DNA from: Kineococcus aurantiacus
Lineage (GTDB): Bacteria; Actinomycetota; Actinomycetes; Actinomycetales; Kineococcaceae
Assembly: GCF_013409345.1 (NCBI RefSeq)
Contig: NZ_JACCBB010000001.1
Span: 2,666,001-2,730,000, forward strand
DNA length: 64,000 bases
Direction of reading: 5' to 3'
The translations under genes were made by a program, and so were the position numbers. Numbering within the stretch: position 1 is the stretch's first letter; the number at the start of each line of letters is the position of its first letter. Shown piece after piece: positions 51,735 to 60,656 of this stretch. The notes under the pieces were generated by a model. That model searched no databases and was not told the origin of the DNA. It saw only the letters and a list, made by a program, of their open reading frames with translations.

Positions 51735-53077
51735 CCCTCGTCCGGACCCGACCCCGCCGGGGTGCGGACGATCCTCGCATCCGGCGGCGTCCACGCCGCG
51801 GAGGTCCCCGCCCGCGGGCGGCCGTCGGGGGCCGGCCACGGCAGCCGGGCCCGCACCGCGAACCCCCCGCCCGGCTCCGGCCCCGAGGTCAGGGTCCCCT
51901 GGGCCAGCCCCACCCGCTCCGAGAGCCCCACGAGCCCCGACCCCGCCCCCGGCAGCCCCGCGGAGGGACCCGTCGGGCGCGCGTTGACCACCGAGACGGC
52001 CATCTCCCGGCCCACCTCGCCCGAGACGGTCACGACGGTCTGCGCGGACGGGGCGTGCTTGTGCACGTTCGTCAGCGCCTCCTGCACGATCCGGTAGACG
52101 GTGCGGCCCAGCTCGGCGGGCACGTCGGCGTGGACGGGCACGTCGGTGCGGAACTCGGCCGCCACCCCGGCCTCGCGCGTCGACTCCACGAGCCGGCGGA
52201 CGTCGACGAGGGTGGGCTGCGGGGTCAGCTCGGCGGCCGTCGCCGCCGACGACAGGGCCGCGGGGACCGTGCTCGGCGCCCGCAGGACCCCCAGCACGCG
52301 GCGCAGGTCCTCCAGCGCCGTCCGGGCCGTCTCCCGGATCGTCGCCGCCGTCGCCTCGACCTGCTCGGCGCCCACGTCGGGCCGCACCTCCAGGCCCCCG
52401 GCGTGCAGCGCGACGAGCGAGATGCGGTGCGCCAGCACGTCGTGCATCTCCCGCGCGATGCGCGTCCGCTCCGCCAGCCGGGCCTGCTCGGCGCGCAGCA
52501 CCTGCTCGTGCTCGGCGCGCTCGGCGCGCTCGCGCAACGACGTCACGAGGTCCCGGCGCGCGCCCACGAAGGCCCCGACGAAGACGCACAGCGCCACCCC
52601 GATGACGGCCGTGGTGACCGCCACGCCCAGGCCGTCGACCGTCGTCCGCAGCGAGGAGGTGACGACCGCCACCCCGGCCACCCCGGAGGCCAGCACCAGC
52701 AGCCGGTCCCGCCGCCGCACGGCCAGGGTCACCAGCGACAGGTACAGCGCCCCGTCGAAGCCCAGCGCGAACGCCACGACGAGGGACAGGGTGCACAGCA
52801 GCACCGGGTGGCTGCGCCGCCACCACAGGGCCAGGCAGTTGCCGGCGACGACGACCGCCGACGCCACGTCCACCACCCCCGCCCCGGCCATCCGGGACAG
52901 GTCCTCCAGGAAGGCCGGCGGCTCGCCCGAGGAGGTCTCGGGGGGCCCCACGACGACCGCGTGGAACCACGCCAGGCCCAGCAGCAGCGACAGCACGATG
53001 GCCACGACGTCCCGCACGCGCGGGGCGTGGCGCCAGCGGCTGACCCACGGGTCGGCGGGGGGGACGACTGCGCTCAC
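51731..53077 (-). CDS. Sensor histidine kinase (HisKA_3 type)
   Basis: The 448-residue membrane sensor has about five hydrophobic helices (23-175), a short coiled coil, then the HisKA_3 dimerisation box RIAREMHDVLAHRISLVALHAG with His212 and a HATPase domain with YRIVQEALTNVHKHAPSA (N box) and GSGLVGLSERVGLAQGTL (G box). It lacks a recognisable extracellular sensor domain, like DesK/LiaS-type kinases that read the membrane. GTG 53077 lies 6 nt after TACCCT, a leaderless arrangement. It phosphorylates the coupled response regulator; stimulus unknown. Confidence 0.92.
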   Translation of the reverse strand: MSAVVPPADPWVSRWRHAPRVRDVVAIVLSLLLGLAWFHAVVVGPPETSSGEPPAFLEDLSRMAGAGVVDVASAVVVAGNCLALWWRRSHPVLLCTLSLVVAFALGFDGALYLSLVTLAVRRRDRLLVLASGVAGVAVVTSSLRTTVDGLGVAVTTAVIGVALCVFVGAFVGARRDLVTSLRERAERAEHEQVLRAEQARLAERTRIAREMHDVLAHRISLVALHAGGLEVRPDVGAEQVEATAATIRETARTALEDLRRVLGVLRAPSTVPAALSSAATAAELTPQPTLVDVRRLVESTREAGVAAEFRTDVPVHADVPAELGRTVYRIVQEALTNVHKHAPSAQTVVTVSGEVGREMAVSVVNARPTGPSAGLPGAGSGLVGLSERVGLAQGTLTSGPEPGGGFAVRARLPWPAPDGRPRAGTSAAWTPPDARIVRTPAGSGPDEG

Positions 53078-53083
53078 CGCCTC

Positions 53084-53089
53084 AGGGTA
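53084..53089 (-). promoter_or_regulatory. -10 hexamer TACCCT of the histidine kinase gene, leaderless spacing
   Basis: On the reverse strand TACCCT ends 6 nt before GTG 53077. No ribosome site intervenes. It is the probable promoter of the kinase-regulator(-lysR) unit. Confidence 0.55.
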
Positions 53090-53211
53090 GGGAGGTGGTT
53101 GAGCGTCCGTCGTCCACCGATCGTCCCTGCGGCCCTCCCGCGTCCGTCGCACCGCGTGCGCCCGTACGCTCCCGCCGTAGTCAGCCGTGCCGCCACCAGG
53201 AGGAGCCCGCC

Positions 53212-54102
53212 GTGACCACCGAACCCACCGAGCCCACCGGGCCCACCGGGCCGTCCGACCCGACGACCACCGCCTTCCTCGGCCTCGGCCGCATGGGCCG
53301 CGTCCTCGCCGGCCACCTCCTGGAGGCCGGGCACGACCTGCGCGTCTGGAACCGCACCCCCGGCCGCGACGCCGACCTCGTGGCCGCCGGGGCCGCGTCC
53401 GCGCCGACCGCCGCGGACGCCGTCGCCGGTGCCGGCGTCGTGGTCACCGCCCTGTTCGGGCCGGCCGCCGTGCGCGAGGTCGTCCTCGACGGGCTCGACC
53501 TGGCCGCCGGGACGCTGTGGGTCGACATCACGACGATCTCCCCGGCCGACGCCGACGAGCACGCCGCGTGGGCCGCCGCCCGCGGGGTCGACCACGTCCA
53601 CGCCCCCGTCGTCGGATCCCTGGGCCCGGCCGCGGCCCGCGCGCTCGGCGTGCTCGCCGGCGGTCCCCGCGCCGAGCGGGCCGTCCCCCTCGTCTCCCTG
53701 TGGGCCGACCCCGACCGGCTGCAGGTGCTGCCCACGGCCGCGGCCGCCGCCACCGGCAAGCTCGTCGCCAACCTGGCCCTGGCCGTGTCCTTCCAGGGGC
53801 TCGTCGAGGCGGTCCGGCTGGGCAGCTCCGGCGGACTGGACCTCGAGCAGGTCCTCACCACGCTCAAGGGCACCGCCCTGGGCCCGATCGCGGCGATGAA
53901 GGGGGCGAACCTGCGCAGCGGGGAGTTCGGGGACACCCAGTTCTCCACCGACCTGCTGCTGAAGGACACCGGGCTGGTGCTCGCCACGTCGCGGTACCCG
54001 CTGCCCGCCCTGACCGTCGCGGCGCAGGCCCTGCTGGCCGCCCAGCGCGCCGGGGACGGCGACGCCGACTTCTCGGCGGTGGCCCGCGACGAACCCCGCT
54101 GA
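53212..54102 (+). CDS. NAD(P)-dependent 3-hydroxyisobutyrate dehydrogenase-like oxidoreductase
   Basis: This 296-residue beta-hydroxyacid dehydrogenase superfamily protein has a Thr/Pro/Gly-rich N-terminus (TEPTGPTGP), then the Rossmann motif FLGLGRMGRVLAGHLLEAGH and the VWNRTPGR segment typical of NADP-type enzymes. APVVGSLGPAAARALGVLAGG is the substrate-binding loop and ATGKLVANLALAVSFQGLVEA carries the catalytic Lys. GTG 53212 follows AGGAGGAG at ideal spacing. Substrate unknown; imine reductases and glyoxylate reductases belong to the same family. It stands alone upstream of the tRNA gene. Confidence 0.88.
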   Translation: MTTEPTEPTGPTGPSDPTTTAFLGLGRMGRVLAGHLLEAGHDLRVWNRTPGRDADLVAAGAASAPTAADAVAGAGVVVTALFGPAAVREVVLDGLDLAAGTLWVDITTISPADADEHAAWAAARGVDHVHAPVVGSLGPAAARALGVLAGGPRAERAVPLVSLWADPDRLQVLPTAAAAATGKLVANLALAVSFQGLVEAVRLGSSGGLDLEQVLTTLKGTALGPIAAMKGANLRSGEFGDTQFSTDLLLKDTGLVLATSRYPLPALTVAAQALLAAQRAGDGDADFSAVARDEPR

Positions 54103-54125
54103 CCGCGGCACCCCCCGACAGCGGG

Positions 54126-54131
54126 TAGACT
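54126..54131 (+). promoter_or_regulatory. -10 hexamer TAGACT of the tRNA-Glu gene
   Basis: TAGACT lies 36 bp before the mature tRNA 5' end, leaving a leader of about 30 nt for RNase P to remove. No convincing TTGACA-like -35 is seen. Confidence 0.45.
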
Positions 54132-54167
54132 CCTCCTGACGGTCCCGGTCACGGGGCCGATCGCTGG

Positions 54168-54240
54168 GGCCCCGTTGTGTAGCGGCCCAGCACGCCGCCC
54201 TCTCACGGCGGTAGCGCGGGTTCGAATCCCGTCGGGGCTA
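54168..54240 (+). tRNA. tRNA-Glu, anticodon CTC
   Basis: A 73-nt cloverleaf: acceptor stem GGCCCCG (54168-54174) with CGGGGCT (54233-54239), a G:U closing pair and A73. The anticodon stem CCGCC (54195-54199)/GGCGG (54207-54211) encloses the 7-nt loop CTCTCAC, giving anticodon CTC at 54202-54204. The T arm has GGTTCGAATCC. CCA is not encoded. It reads GAG, the dominant Glu codon in this GC-rich genome. Confidence 0.96.
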
Positions 54241-54247
54241 CGCGCAG

Positions 54248-54278
54248 AAGGCCCCCGGTCACCGACCGGGGGCCTTTT
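54248..54278 (+). terminator. Intrinsic terminator of tRNA-Glu
   Basis: AAGGCCCCCGGTC - ACC - GACCGGGGGCCTT is a perfect 13-bp stem followed by TTTT. It begins 8 bp after the tRNA and is the most classical terminator in the window. Confidence 0.93.
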
Positions 54279-54378
54279 CGCGTCCCCGCCCCGCTTCAGG
54301 TCCGGCCCCCGGCGGCCGACGGGAGGAGAGGTGCGGGGAACGCTCCCCGCCCGACCTTCCAACCAGGGGAGCTCACCC

Positions 54379-55926
54379 GTGTTCGGACGCACGAAGGCCA
54401 CCGCCGCGCCGGTGCACACCGGGCCCATGCCCCGCGACGTCGAGGCCCTCGAAGCGGTGCTCACCGCCCTCGACTCCGGCATCGCCACCGAGCTCGACGC
54501 GCAGCTCGCCTGCGTCCGCGCCCTCACCGACGCCCTCGGCCTGGCCTACGGCGCCGTGTGGCTGCCCGGCCCCGACGGCCGCTTCCGCGTCGCCGCCGAG
54601 GTCGGCCCCCTCGCCCGGGCGCTCGCCGGCAGCCGCGACCTCGCCGTCGGCGCCGGGGACGGCTGCGGCGGCCAGGCCCTGACCACCCAGCGCCCCGTGC
54701 AGTGCGGCGACGGCGACCCGGCGAGCAGCAGCTGCCTCCGCTGGCGCGGCGCCCGCGAGGCCGGTGCCCGCAGCGGCGGCCAGCTGCCCGTCGTCGAGGG
54801 CGGCAAGGTCGTGGCCCTGCACGAGTACTACGGCGAGCAGGACCTGCCCTTCTTCGGCGGCCGGGCCGAGAAGTGGGCGGCCATCACCCGCGTCGCCGCG
54901 CACGCCCGCCGCCGCGCGCTGGACACCGCCGCGCTGCAGGAGACGCTCAACGAGCGCGCCGCCGTCACGGCCGTCGTGACCAGCGTGGGCCAGGCCACCA
55001 GCGCGGAGACGGCGCTGCGCCAGGCGCTGGAGACCGTCCGGGAGGCCTTCGGCTGGGCGTACGGCTCCTACTGGGCCCTCGACCCCGCCTCCGGCACCCT
55101 GCGCTTCTCCGTCGAGTCCGGCTCCGCCGGGGAGGAGTTCCGCCGCGTCACCCTGGCCGCCAGCTTCGCCGAGGGCGTCGGGCTGTCCGGCCGCGCCTGG
55201 CGCCAGCGCGACCTCGTCTTCGTCCCCGACCTCGCCGAGGTGACCGACTGCGTGCGGGCCCCCGCGGCCCAGCGCGCGGGCGTGAAGTCCGGCGTGTGCT
55301 TCCCGATCACCGCCGACGGGCAGGTCGTGGGCACCATGGACTTCTTCACCACCGAGCGCATCGAGCTGTCCGGGTCCCGCGCCGCGTCGCTGCGCAACGT
55401 CCAGCAGCTGGTCTCCCAGCGCCTGGAGGTGCTGCGCCGCGCCGACCACGACGCCGCCCGCTCGCGGGCGCTGCTGGACACCGTCTCCCGCCTGCGCGAG
55501 GCCGTGGACGACGCGGGCCGGGTCGCGGACGCCGCGGTCGGCCAGGCCTCCACGATGACCGGGGAGGTCGACGCCCTGACCCGGGCCTCGGCCGCCGTCG
55601 GGGAGGTCATCAAGATCATCTCCGGCATCGCCGACCAGACGAACCTGCTGGCCCTCAACGCCACGATCGAGGCCGCCCGCGCCGGGGAGCTCGGCCGCGG
55701 CTTCGCCGTCGTCGCCAGCGAGGTCAAGGACCTGGCCCGCGAGACCGCCGACGCCACCCAGCGCGTCGCCCAGCAGATCGCGGGCATCCAGGCCTCCAGC
55801 TCCACGGTGTCCGGCGGCATCAACGAGACCGCCGCGATCATCCGCGAGCTCGACGCCGTGCAGGCGCGGATCTCCGAGGTCATCGACGAGCAGGTCTCGA
55901 TGGCGACCGCCGACGCGCACCGCTGA
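54379..55926 (+). CDS. Soluble methyl-accepting chemotaxis-type protein with two GAF domains
   Basis: The 515-residue cytoplasmic protein has no membrane helix or HAMP domain. Two GAF-like sensor domains (about 30-180 and 195-350) are followed by a chemoreceptor signalling domain whose hairpin tip, [20 protein letters not shown], lies at about 412-431, continuing [19 protein letters not shown]. The signalling part is short, with few adaptation heptads. It would control CheA from the cytosol in response to a small molecule, redox or light cue. The first GAF contains a Cys/Gly-rich loop (GDGCGGQAL). GTG 54379 follows AGGGGAG. No che genes are adjacent. Confidence 0.9.
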   Translation: MFGRTKATAAPVHTGPMPRDVEALEAVLTALDSGIATELDAQLACVRALTDALGLAYGAVWLPGPDGRFRVAAEVGPLARALAGSRDLAVGAGDGCGGQALTTQRPVQCGDGDPASSSCLRWRGAREAGARSGGQLPVVEGGKVVALHEYYGEQDLPFFGGRAEKWAAITRVAAHARRRALDTAALQETLNERAAVTAVVTSVGQATSAETALRQALETVREAFGWAYGSYWALDPASGTLRFSVESGSAGEEFRRVTLAASFAEGVGLSGRAWRQRDLVFVPDLAEVTDCVRAPAAQRAGVKSGVCFPITADGQVVGTMDFFTTERIELSGSRAASLRNVQQLVSQRLEVLRRADHDAARSRALLDTVSRLREAVDDAGRVADAAVGQASTMTGEVDALTRASAAVGEVIKIISGIADQTNLLALNATIEAARAGELGRGFAVVASEVKDLARETADATQRVAQQIAGIQASSSTVSGGINETAAIIRELDAVQARISEVIDEQVSMATADAHR

Positions 55927-56067
55927 CCCTCCCCGCGAGACCCTCCCGCGACAGGCAGCGCGGGAGGCCCCCGACCCCGCCGCACCGCCGTCCGCCCCGA
56001 GCGGACGGCGGTGCGGCGGCCCCACGCCGGGCGTAGCGTCGGGGGGAACCGACGCTGGAGGTCCGAC

Positions 56068-56409
56068 GTGCCGAAGCTGACCCTGGTCCCCCGCACCCCC
56101 CGCCCCCCGGCGCGCCCGGCGCCCCTGCTGCGCGACGCCGTCGGGGCGGTGCTGCGGGCCGAGCGCTCGGCCCAGCACCGCACCCTGGCCGACGTCGCCG
56201 ACGCCGCCCGCGTGTCGCTGCCGCACCTGTCCGAGGTCGAGCGCGGGCGCAAGGAACCCTCCTCGGAGGTCCTCGCCGCGATCTGCACCGCCCTGGACCT
56301 GACCCTCGCCGACCTGCTGCGGCGCACCGCCTCCCACGTCGCCGAGACCACGACCGCGCCCGCCGCGCCCCGGACCGCCCCGCGCGTCTCGCTGTCCCTG
56401 GCCGCCTGA
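56068..56409 (+). CDS. ClgR/PopR-type XRE-family transcriptional activator
   Basis: This 113-residue regulator has the [69 protein letters not shown], very close in pattern to ClgR/PopR, activators of clp protease genes in actinobacteria. It ends in LAA; in Streptomyces PopR two C-terminal alanines mark the protein for ClpP degradation, so the same feedback is likely here. GTG 56068 follows GGAGG by 8 nt, with TAGCGT further upstream. It converges on the clpP pair with a 7-bp gap. Confidence 0.88.
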   Translation: MPKLTLVPRTPRPPARPAPLLRDAVGAVLRAERSAQHRTLADVADAARVSLPHLSEVERGRKEPSSEVLAAICTALDLTLADLLRRTASHVAETTTAPAAPRTAPRVSLSLAA

Positions 56410-56416
56410 GCCGCGG

Positions 56417-57019
56417 TCAGCGACCGCCCACGGTCGCGGGCGCGACCACCTGGTCGGCCACCCCGTACGCGACCGCCGCCGCCCCGGGCAGGACCAGGTC
56501 GCGGTCCAGGTCGGCCCGCAGGCGCTCGGCGGAGTGCCCCGTGTGCCGGGCCAGCACCTGCTCGACCTCCGAGCGGATCCGCAGCACCTCCCGGGCCTGG
56601 ATCTGCAGGTCCGCCGCGGTGCCCTGCGCACCCCCCGACGGCTGGTGCAGCAGCACCCGGGAGTGCTCCAGCACCGACCGCTTCCCCGGGGCCCCGGCGG
56701 CCAGGACGACCGCGGCCGCGGACGCCGCCTGCCCCACGCAGAACGTCGCCACGTCGGGCTGGACGAACTGCATCGTGTCGTAGATCGCCATGAGCGCCGT
56801 CGCCGAACCCCCCGGGGAGTTCACGTACAGGTTGATGTCGGCCGTCGACGACTCCGAGGCCAGGTGCACGAGCTGGGCGATGACGACGTTCGCGACGCCG
56901 TCGTCGATCTCCCCGTGCAGGAAGACGATCCGGTCCGACAGCAACCGGCTGAACACGTCGGAGGTGCGTTCGCCGCGCGCGGTCGACTCCACGACGTACG
57001 GGACGGGGTAGCCGGCCAT
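56417..57019 (-). CDS. clpP: ATP-dependent Clp protease proteolytic subunit (second of pair)
   Basis: This 200-residue serine peptidase subunit has the catalytic triad Ser100 ([10 protein letters not shown]), His125 (LLHQPSGG) and probably Asp174 (DRD). [22 protein letters not shown] is the conserved oxyanion region. It forms a heteromeric barrel with the upstream ClpP and degrades proteins fed by ClpX or ClpC. ATG 57019 overlaps the first clpP stop by one base (TGATG). The absence of tig and clpX nearby and the PopR-like neighbour suggest the accessory clpP3-clpP4 pair rather than the housekeeping pair. Confidence 0.94.
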   Translation of the reverse strand: MAGYPVPYVVESTARGERTSDVFSRLLSDRIVFLHGEIDDGVANVVIAQLVHLASESSTADINLYVNSPGGSATALMAIYDTMQFVQPDVATFCVGQAASAAAVVLAAGAPGKRSVLEHSRVLLHQPSGGAQGTAADLQIQAREVLRIRSEVEQVLARHTGHSAERLRADLDRDLVLPGAAAVAYGVADQVVAPATVGGR

Positions 57020-57621
57020 CACAGCCCCACCTTCCGGGCCGCGCCGAGCCGGACGTCGGAGACCGCCGTCACGACGTGGTCGACCATCCCGTACGCCTGC
57101 GCCTGCTCGGCGGTGAACCAGCGGTCGCGCTGGGAGTCGAACTCGATGGTCTCGACGTCCTGGCCGGTGTGGGCGGCGGTGAGCCGCTGCATCGTCGCCT
57201 GCGTGTGGGCGAGGTTCTCGGCCTGGATCGCGATGTCGGCCGCCGTGCCCCCGATGCCGCCGGAGGGCTGGTGCATCATGACCCGCGCGTGCGGCAGCGC
57301 GTAGCGCTTGCCCGCGGTCCCCGCGCACAGCAGGAACTGCCCCATGCTGGCGGCCATCCCCATGACGAGCGTCGAGACGTCGTTGGGGATGAGCTGCATC
57401 GTGTCGTAGATCGCCAGCCCGGCGCTGATGGAACCCCCGGGGGAGTTGATGTAGAGCGCGATGTCGCTCTTGGGGTCGTCGGCCGACAGCAGCAGCAGTT
57501 CGGCGGCGATGCGGTTGGCGACGACGTCGTCGACCGCCTGCCCGAGGACGACGATCCGCTGGAACAGCAGGCGCTGGGACAACTGGTCGTCGAACGGGCC
57601 GGCCAGGGTGGGGGTGGACAT
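57019..57621 (-). CDS. clpP: ATP-dependent Clp protease proteolytic subunit (first of pair)
   Basis: This 200-residue ClpP has Ser92 ([11 protein letters not shown]), His117 (MMHQPSGG) and Asp166 (QRDRW). [22 protein letters not shown] and [13 protein letters not shown] (handle helix) are conserved. ATG 57621 has GAGGAG at 9 nt. It leads the two-gene clpP operon; a PopR-box-like palindrome lies about 70 bp upstream. Which of the two corresponds to Streptomyces ClpP3 or ClpP4 needs a tree. Confidence 0.95.
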   Translation of the reverse strand: MSTPTLAGPFDDQLSQRLLFQRIVVLGQAVDDVVANRIAAELLLLSADDPKSDIALYINSPGGSISAGLAIYDTMQLIPNDVSTLVMGMAASMGQFLLCAGTAGKRYALPHARVMMHQPSGGIGGTAADIAIQAENLAHTQATMQRLTAAHTGQDVETIEFDSQRDRWFTAEQAQAYGMVDHVVTAVSDVRLGAARKVGL

Positions 57622-57688
57622 CTCGAAAACTCCTCTCGACGGGTCGTGCCCCCACCGTCGGCCCGTCCCCGGCGGCCGGGAAGGGTTT

Positions 57689-57715
57689 TCTGCCCGCAGG
57701 AGATCCACTGCGGGC
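57689..57715 (-). promoter_or_regulatory. PopR-box-like site and overlapping inverted repeat upstream of clpP
   Basis: Bases 57689-57703 (TCTGCC-CGC-AGGAGA) match the Streptomyces PopR box TCTGCC-N3-GGCAGA, as I recall it, at 10 of 12 arm positions. GCCCGCA (57692-57698) is also repeated inverted as TGCGGGC (57709-57715). The site lies 68-94 bp upstream of the first clpP. The rest of 57622-57871 shows no gene. Confidence 0.55.
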
Positions 57716-57871
57716 GAACAGCCGCCCCGCGCCGCGGTCACCGCCGCCGGAGGGCACCGGCCGGGCCTCGACCCGGCCGGTGCCGGCCCGTCGCCGTCCA
57801 CGGGCACCACCGGTCGCCGGGCCGCGGTCCCGCCGCGGCTGCCGGCCCGGTGGGCCCGCGACCGGTCCGGG

Positions 57872-58117
57872 CTACTGCTGGTAGTGCTCGACCTCGCTGA
57901 CGGGACGCACCGAGGCGCTGTCGGGGTCCTGGCCGGCGTTGCGGCGGGCCTCCCGCTGGCGCAGCAGGTCCCAGGCCTGGTCCAGGGCCTCCTCGGCCGC
58001 GCGCAGCTGCGCGTGCTCCTCCTCGGCGGTCAGCTCACCGGCCTGCAGCGCCTGGCGCAGGCGGTGCTCGGTGGCGACCAGTTCGTCGATCTGCTGGTGG
58101 ATGTCGCGCTCGTCCAT
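57872..58117 (-). CDS. DUF2630 family protein
   Basis: This 81-residue charged helical protein, MDERDIHQQIDELVATEHRLRQALQAGELTAEEE onward, ends QDPDSASVRPVSEVEHYQQ. The pattern (I..I..LV..EH.LR, E..LDQ.WDLLRQR.ARR..G.DP) is DUF2630, a small actinobacterial family of unknown function predicted to form a helical hairpin. ATG 58117 is chosen because it matches the family start exactly. It is followed by the long clpP upstream region and is probably monocistronic. Confidence 0.88.
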   Translation of the reverse strand: MDERDIHQQIDELVATEHRLRQALQAGELTAEEEHAQLRAAEEALDQAWDLLRQREARRNAGQDPDSASVRPVSEVEHYQQ

Positions 58118-58207
58118 GGGGGCATCGTGCTCCGTCCCCGGCCCCGGGCGCGCGCCGGGGGTCGTCCCGATCCGGGGGAGTGCCCTCGCGGACGGCGGCC
58201 GGGCGAC

Positions 58208-58213
58208 TAGCAT
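58208..58213 (+). promoter_or_regulatory. -10 hexamer TAGCAT, leaderless spacing
   Basis: TAGCAT ends 6 nt before GTG 58220 of the MarR-family gene, again with no ribosome site. It supports the GTG as the true start although the first 25 residues are acidic and nonconserved. Confidence 0.45.
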
Positions 58214-58219
58214 CCACGC

Positions 58220-58747
58220 GTGCTCCCAGTCGGACAGCAGGACCACGCCGTCGAGGACGACGTCGAGGGCGACGCCGGGGACGGTGCCGGGGACGAGGTC
58301 GTCGAGGCCGTGCTCGCGGGGTCGCGCGCCGTCGTGGGCATCAGCGTCCGGTCCCTCGCGGACGCCATGGAGTCCCTGACGCTGCAGCAGTACCGCGTCC
58401 TGGTGCTCATCTGCTCGCGCGGTCCGCTGCGCAGCGGGGCGCTGGCCGCCGCCATCGGCGTGCACCCCTCGACGTTCACCCGCGCGGTCGACCGGCTGGT
58501 CGCGGCCGGGTGGGTCACCCGCGAGGACAACCCGGACACCCGCCGGGAGGTGATGGTCGCCCCCACCGAGCGGGCCCGGGTCCTCGTCGGTCAGGTGCTC
58601 GACCGGCGCCGCGCCGAGTTCGAGGCCGTGCTCGCCCGCCTGGGCGAGGACGACCGCGCCAGCGTCCGGGAGGGTTTCTCCCGGTTCGCCCAGGCCGCCG
58701 GGGACGTCGACCTCACCGACGCCACGGCGCTGGGGTACGAGAGCTGA
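58220..58747 (+). CDS. MarR family transcriptional regulator
   Basis: This 175-residue winged-helix regulator has TLQQYRVLVLICSRGPLRSGALAAAIGVHPSTFTRAVDRLVAAGWVTREDNPDTRREVMVAPTERA, which contains the recognition helix and wing. The N-terminus is an acidic Gly/Asp/Val-rich stretch of about 30 residues (VEDDVEGDAGDGAGDEVVEAV) absent from most MarR proteins. No target gene is obvious; DUF2630 is divergent and thymidine kinase overlaps its 3' end by 35 bp in the opposite direction. Confidence 0.88.
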   Translation: MLPVGQQDHAVEDDVEGDAGDGAGDEVVEAVLAGSRAVVGISVRSLADAMESLTLQQYRVLVLICSRGPLRSGALAAAIGVHPSTFTRAVDRLVAAGWVTREDNPDTRREVMVAPTERARVLVGQVLDRRRAEFEAVLARLGEDDRASVREGFSRFAQAAGDVDLTDATALGYES

Positions 58748-59387
58748 CGTCCGGGGCGCCGCTGCGGGAGGCCTTCGTCTGGCGGCGGACGTGGTGGCGC
58801 CGGCACAGCACCTCGTACTCCACGGTGCCGACGTCGCCGACGTCCAGCGTCCCCTCGGGCTGACCGACGTCGCCCACGACGACCTGCTCGCCCTCGACGA
58901 CCATCACGCCGTCGACCGTGCGGGCGTTGTGGGTGGCCCGCCGCCCGCACCAGCACAGGGCCTCGACCTGCGGGACCTGCACGCGGTCGGCGAGCTCGAT
59001 GAACCGGGCCGAACCGGGGAACAGCCGGGTCCGGAAGTCGGCGGTGATCCCGAAGGCGAACACGTCGACCCCGAGGTCGTCCACGACGCGGGCGAGCTGC
59101 TCGACCTGCTCGGGGGCGTAGAACTGCGCCTCGTCGCACACGACGTAGTCGAGGCCGTCCGCGGCGTGCCGGGAACTGACCTCCCGCCACAGGTCGGTCG
59201 TCTCCCCGACCTCCAGCGCCGGGCGGGCCAGCCCGATGCGGCTGGAGATCGTCGCCTCGCCCGCGCGGTCGAACCGCGTGAACAGCAGTCCCCGGCGGCC
59301 CTGGACGCGGTGGTTGTGGTCGGTCTGCAGCGCGAGCGTCGACTTCCCGCAGTCCATCGTCCCGGAGAAGAACACCAGCTCGGCCAC
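58713..59387 (-). CDS. tdk: Thymidine kinase (type II, TK1-like)
   Basis: This 224-residue salvage enzyme phosphorylates thymidine to dTMP. P-loop GTMDCGKS (9-16), Walker B-like VVCDEAQFYAPEQV with the catalytic Glu of the next segment, FGITADFRTRLFPGSA (lid) and the zinc site CWCGRRATHNAR with a later CRRHH are all present. The last 20 residues are Ser/Pro/Arg-rich and lie over the convergent MarR gene. GTG 59387 gives MAELVFFSGTMDCGKS, the standard family start. Confidence 0.95.
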   Translation of the reverse strand: MAELVFFSGTMDCGKSTLALQTDHNHRVQGRRGLLFTRFDRAGEATISSRIGLARPALEVGETTDLWREVSSRHAADGLDYVVCDEAQFYAPEQVEQLARVVDDLGVDVFAFGITADFRTRLFPGSARFIELADRVQVPQVEALCWCGRRATHNARTVDGVMVVEGEQVVVGDVGQPEGTLDVGDVGTVEYEVLCRRHHVRRQTKASRSGAPDVSSRTPAPWRR

Positions 59388-59417
59388 GGGCGTCCATCCT
59401 GCCCTACGGCGTGGGCC

Positions 59418-60656
59418 TCAGGCGTCGCCCGCGGTCACGGCCTGCGCCTCGGCGGCCGAGTGCGGGGCGGGGTCGTGGTGGGCGACGGCGAGGTGCCGTC
59501 GCCCGGCGGTCAGGACGAGGAGCCCGACGGCCACCCCGAGCGCGCCCAGCACGAAGGGGGACCAGTCGGTGAAGACCTCGCCGAGCTCCCCGGCCGCCCA
59601 CGCGGCGATCGCGCCGCCGATGAACCGGACGCAGGAGTAGGCCGCCGAGGCCGTGGACCGCTGGACGGGGGAGACCTCCATGACCAGCTCGGTGACGATG
59701 GTGTTGTTCACCCCGAGGAAGACCCCGGCGACGATCGTGCCGACCACCAGGACGGTCCGGGTCTCGACGAACACGGCCTCGACGACCAGGACGAGGGCGA
59801 ACAGGGCGAGCATGGCCGACACGACCGGCACGGCCCCGAACCGGCGCTGCAGCCGCGGGGCCAGGGCCACCGAGGCGACGGCGAGGCAGACGCCCCAGCC
59901 GAAGAACACCAGGCCGAGCCGGGTGGGGGAGGAGATCCCCAGGGCGAACGGCGTGTAGGCCAGCAGGGTGAAGAACCCGAAGTTGTAGAGGAAGGCCATG
60001 ACCGCGACGGTGCGCAGGCCCGGGTGGCGCAGGGCGCGCACGGGGTCCTTGACCGACGTCTTGACGGCCGGTCGCGGCGTGGCGGGCAGGAGGGTGGCGA
60101 TGGCGATGAAGGCGATCGCCATGAGGACGGCGGTGCCGAAGAACGGCCCGCGCCAGGAGACCTCCCCGAGCAGCCCGCCCAGCAGCGGGCCGGTGGCGAT
60201 GCCCAGGCCCAGGGCGGCCTCGTAGAGGATGATCGCGTTGGCCGTGCCGCCGCTGGCGGCACCGACGATGGTCGCCAGGGCCGTCGCGATGAACAGGGCG
60301 TTGCCCAGGCCCCAGCCGGCGCGGAAGCCGACGATCTCGGCGATGGAGCCGGAGGACCCGGCGAGCGCGGCGAAGGCGACGATGAGCACGAGCCCGGTCA
60401 TGAGCGTCTTCTTGGCGCCGAACCGGCTGGAGACCCAGCCCGTCAGGAGCATGGCCAGGCCGGTGATGCCGAGGTAGGAGGTGAACAGCAGCAGCGTCTG
60501 GGCCTTGGTGGCGCCGAGCTGGCCGGCGATGGCCGGCAGGATCGGGTCGACGAGCCCGATGCCCATGAAGGAGACGACGGCGGCGAAGGCGACGGCCCAC
60601 ACCGCGACGGGCTGCCTGAGGATCTGCGGTCTGGTGCTGGTGTCAGGGTGCGACAC
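59418..60656 (-). CDS. MFS transporter (DHA1-like, 12 TM)
   Basis: This 412-residue transporter has about 12 hydrophobic helices. IGLVDPILPAIAGQLGATKAQ (about 32-52), TGWVSSRFGAKKTLMTGLVL (motif A-like) and ALGLGIATGPLLGGLLGEVSWRGPFF (motif C, antiporter type) identify a drug-proton antiporter-like protein. A His/Ala-rich tail follows. Its GTG overlaps the upstream MarR-family gene by 14 bp, so the two are co-expressed and the pump is probably under MarR control. Substrate unknown. Confidence 0.92.
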   Translation of the reverse strand: MSHPDTSTRPQILRQPVAVWAVAFAAVVSFMGIGLVDPILPAIAGQLGATKAQTLLLFTSYLGITGLAMLLTGWVSSRFGAKKTLMTGLVLIVAFAALAGSSGSIAEIVGFRAGWGLGNALFIATALATIVGAASGGTANAIILYEAALGLGIATGPLLGGLLGEVSWRGPFFGTAVLMAIAFIAIATLLPATPRPAVKTSVKDPVRALRHPGLRTVAVMAFLYNFGFFTLLAYTPFALGISSPTRLGLVFFGWGVCLAVASVALAPRLQRRFGAVPVVSAMLALFALVLVVEAVFVETRTVLVVGTIVAGVFLGVNNTIVTELVMEVSPVQRSTASAAYSCVRFIGGAIAAWAAGELGEVFTDWSPFVLGALGVAVGLLVLTAGRRHLAVAHHDPAPHSAAEAQAVTAGDA

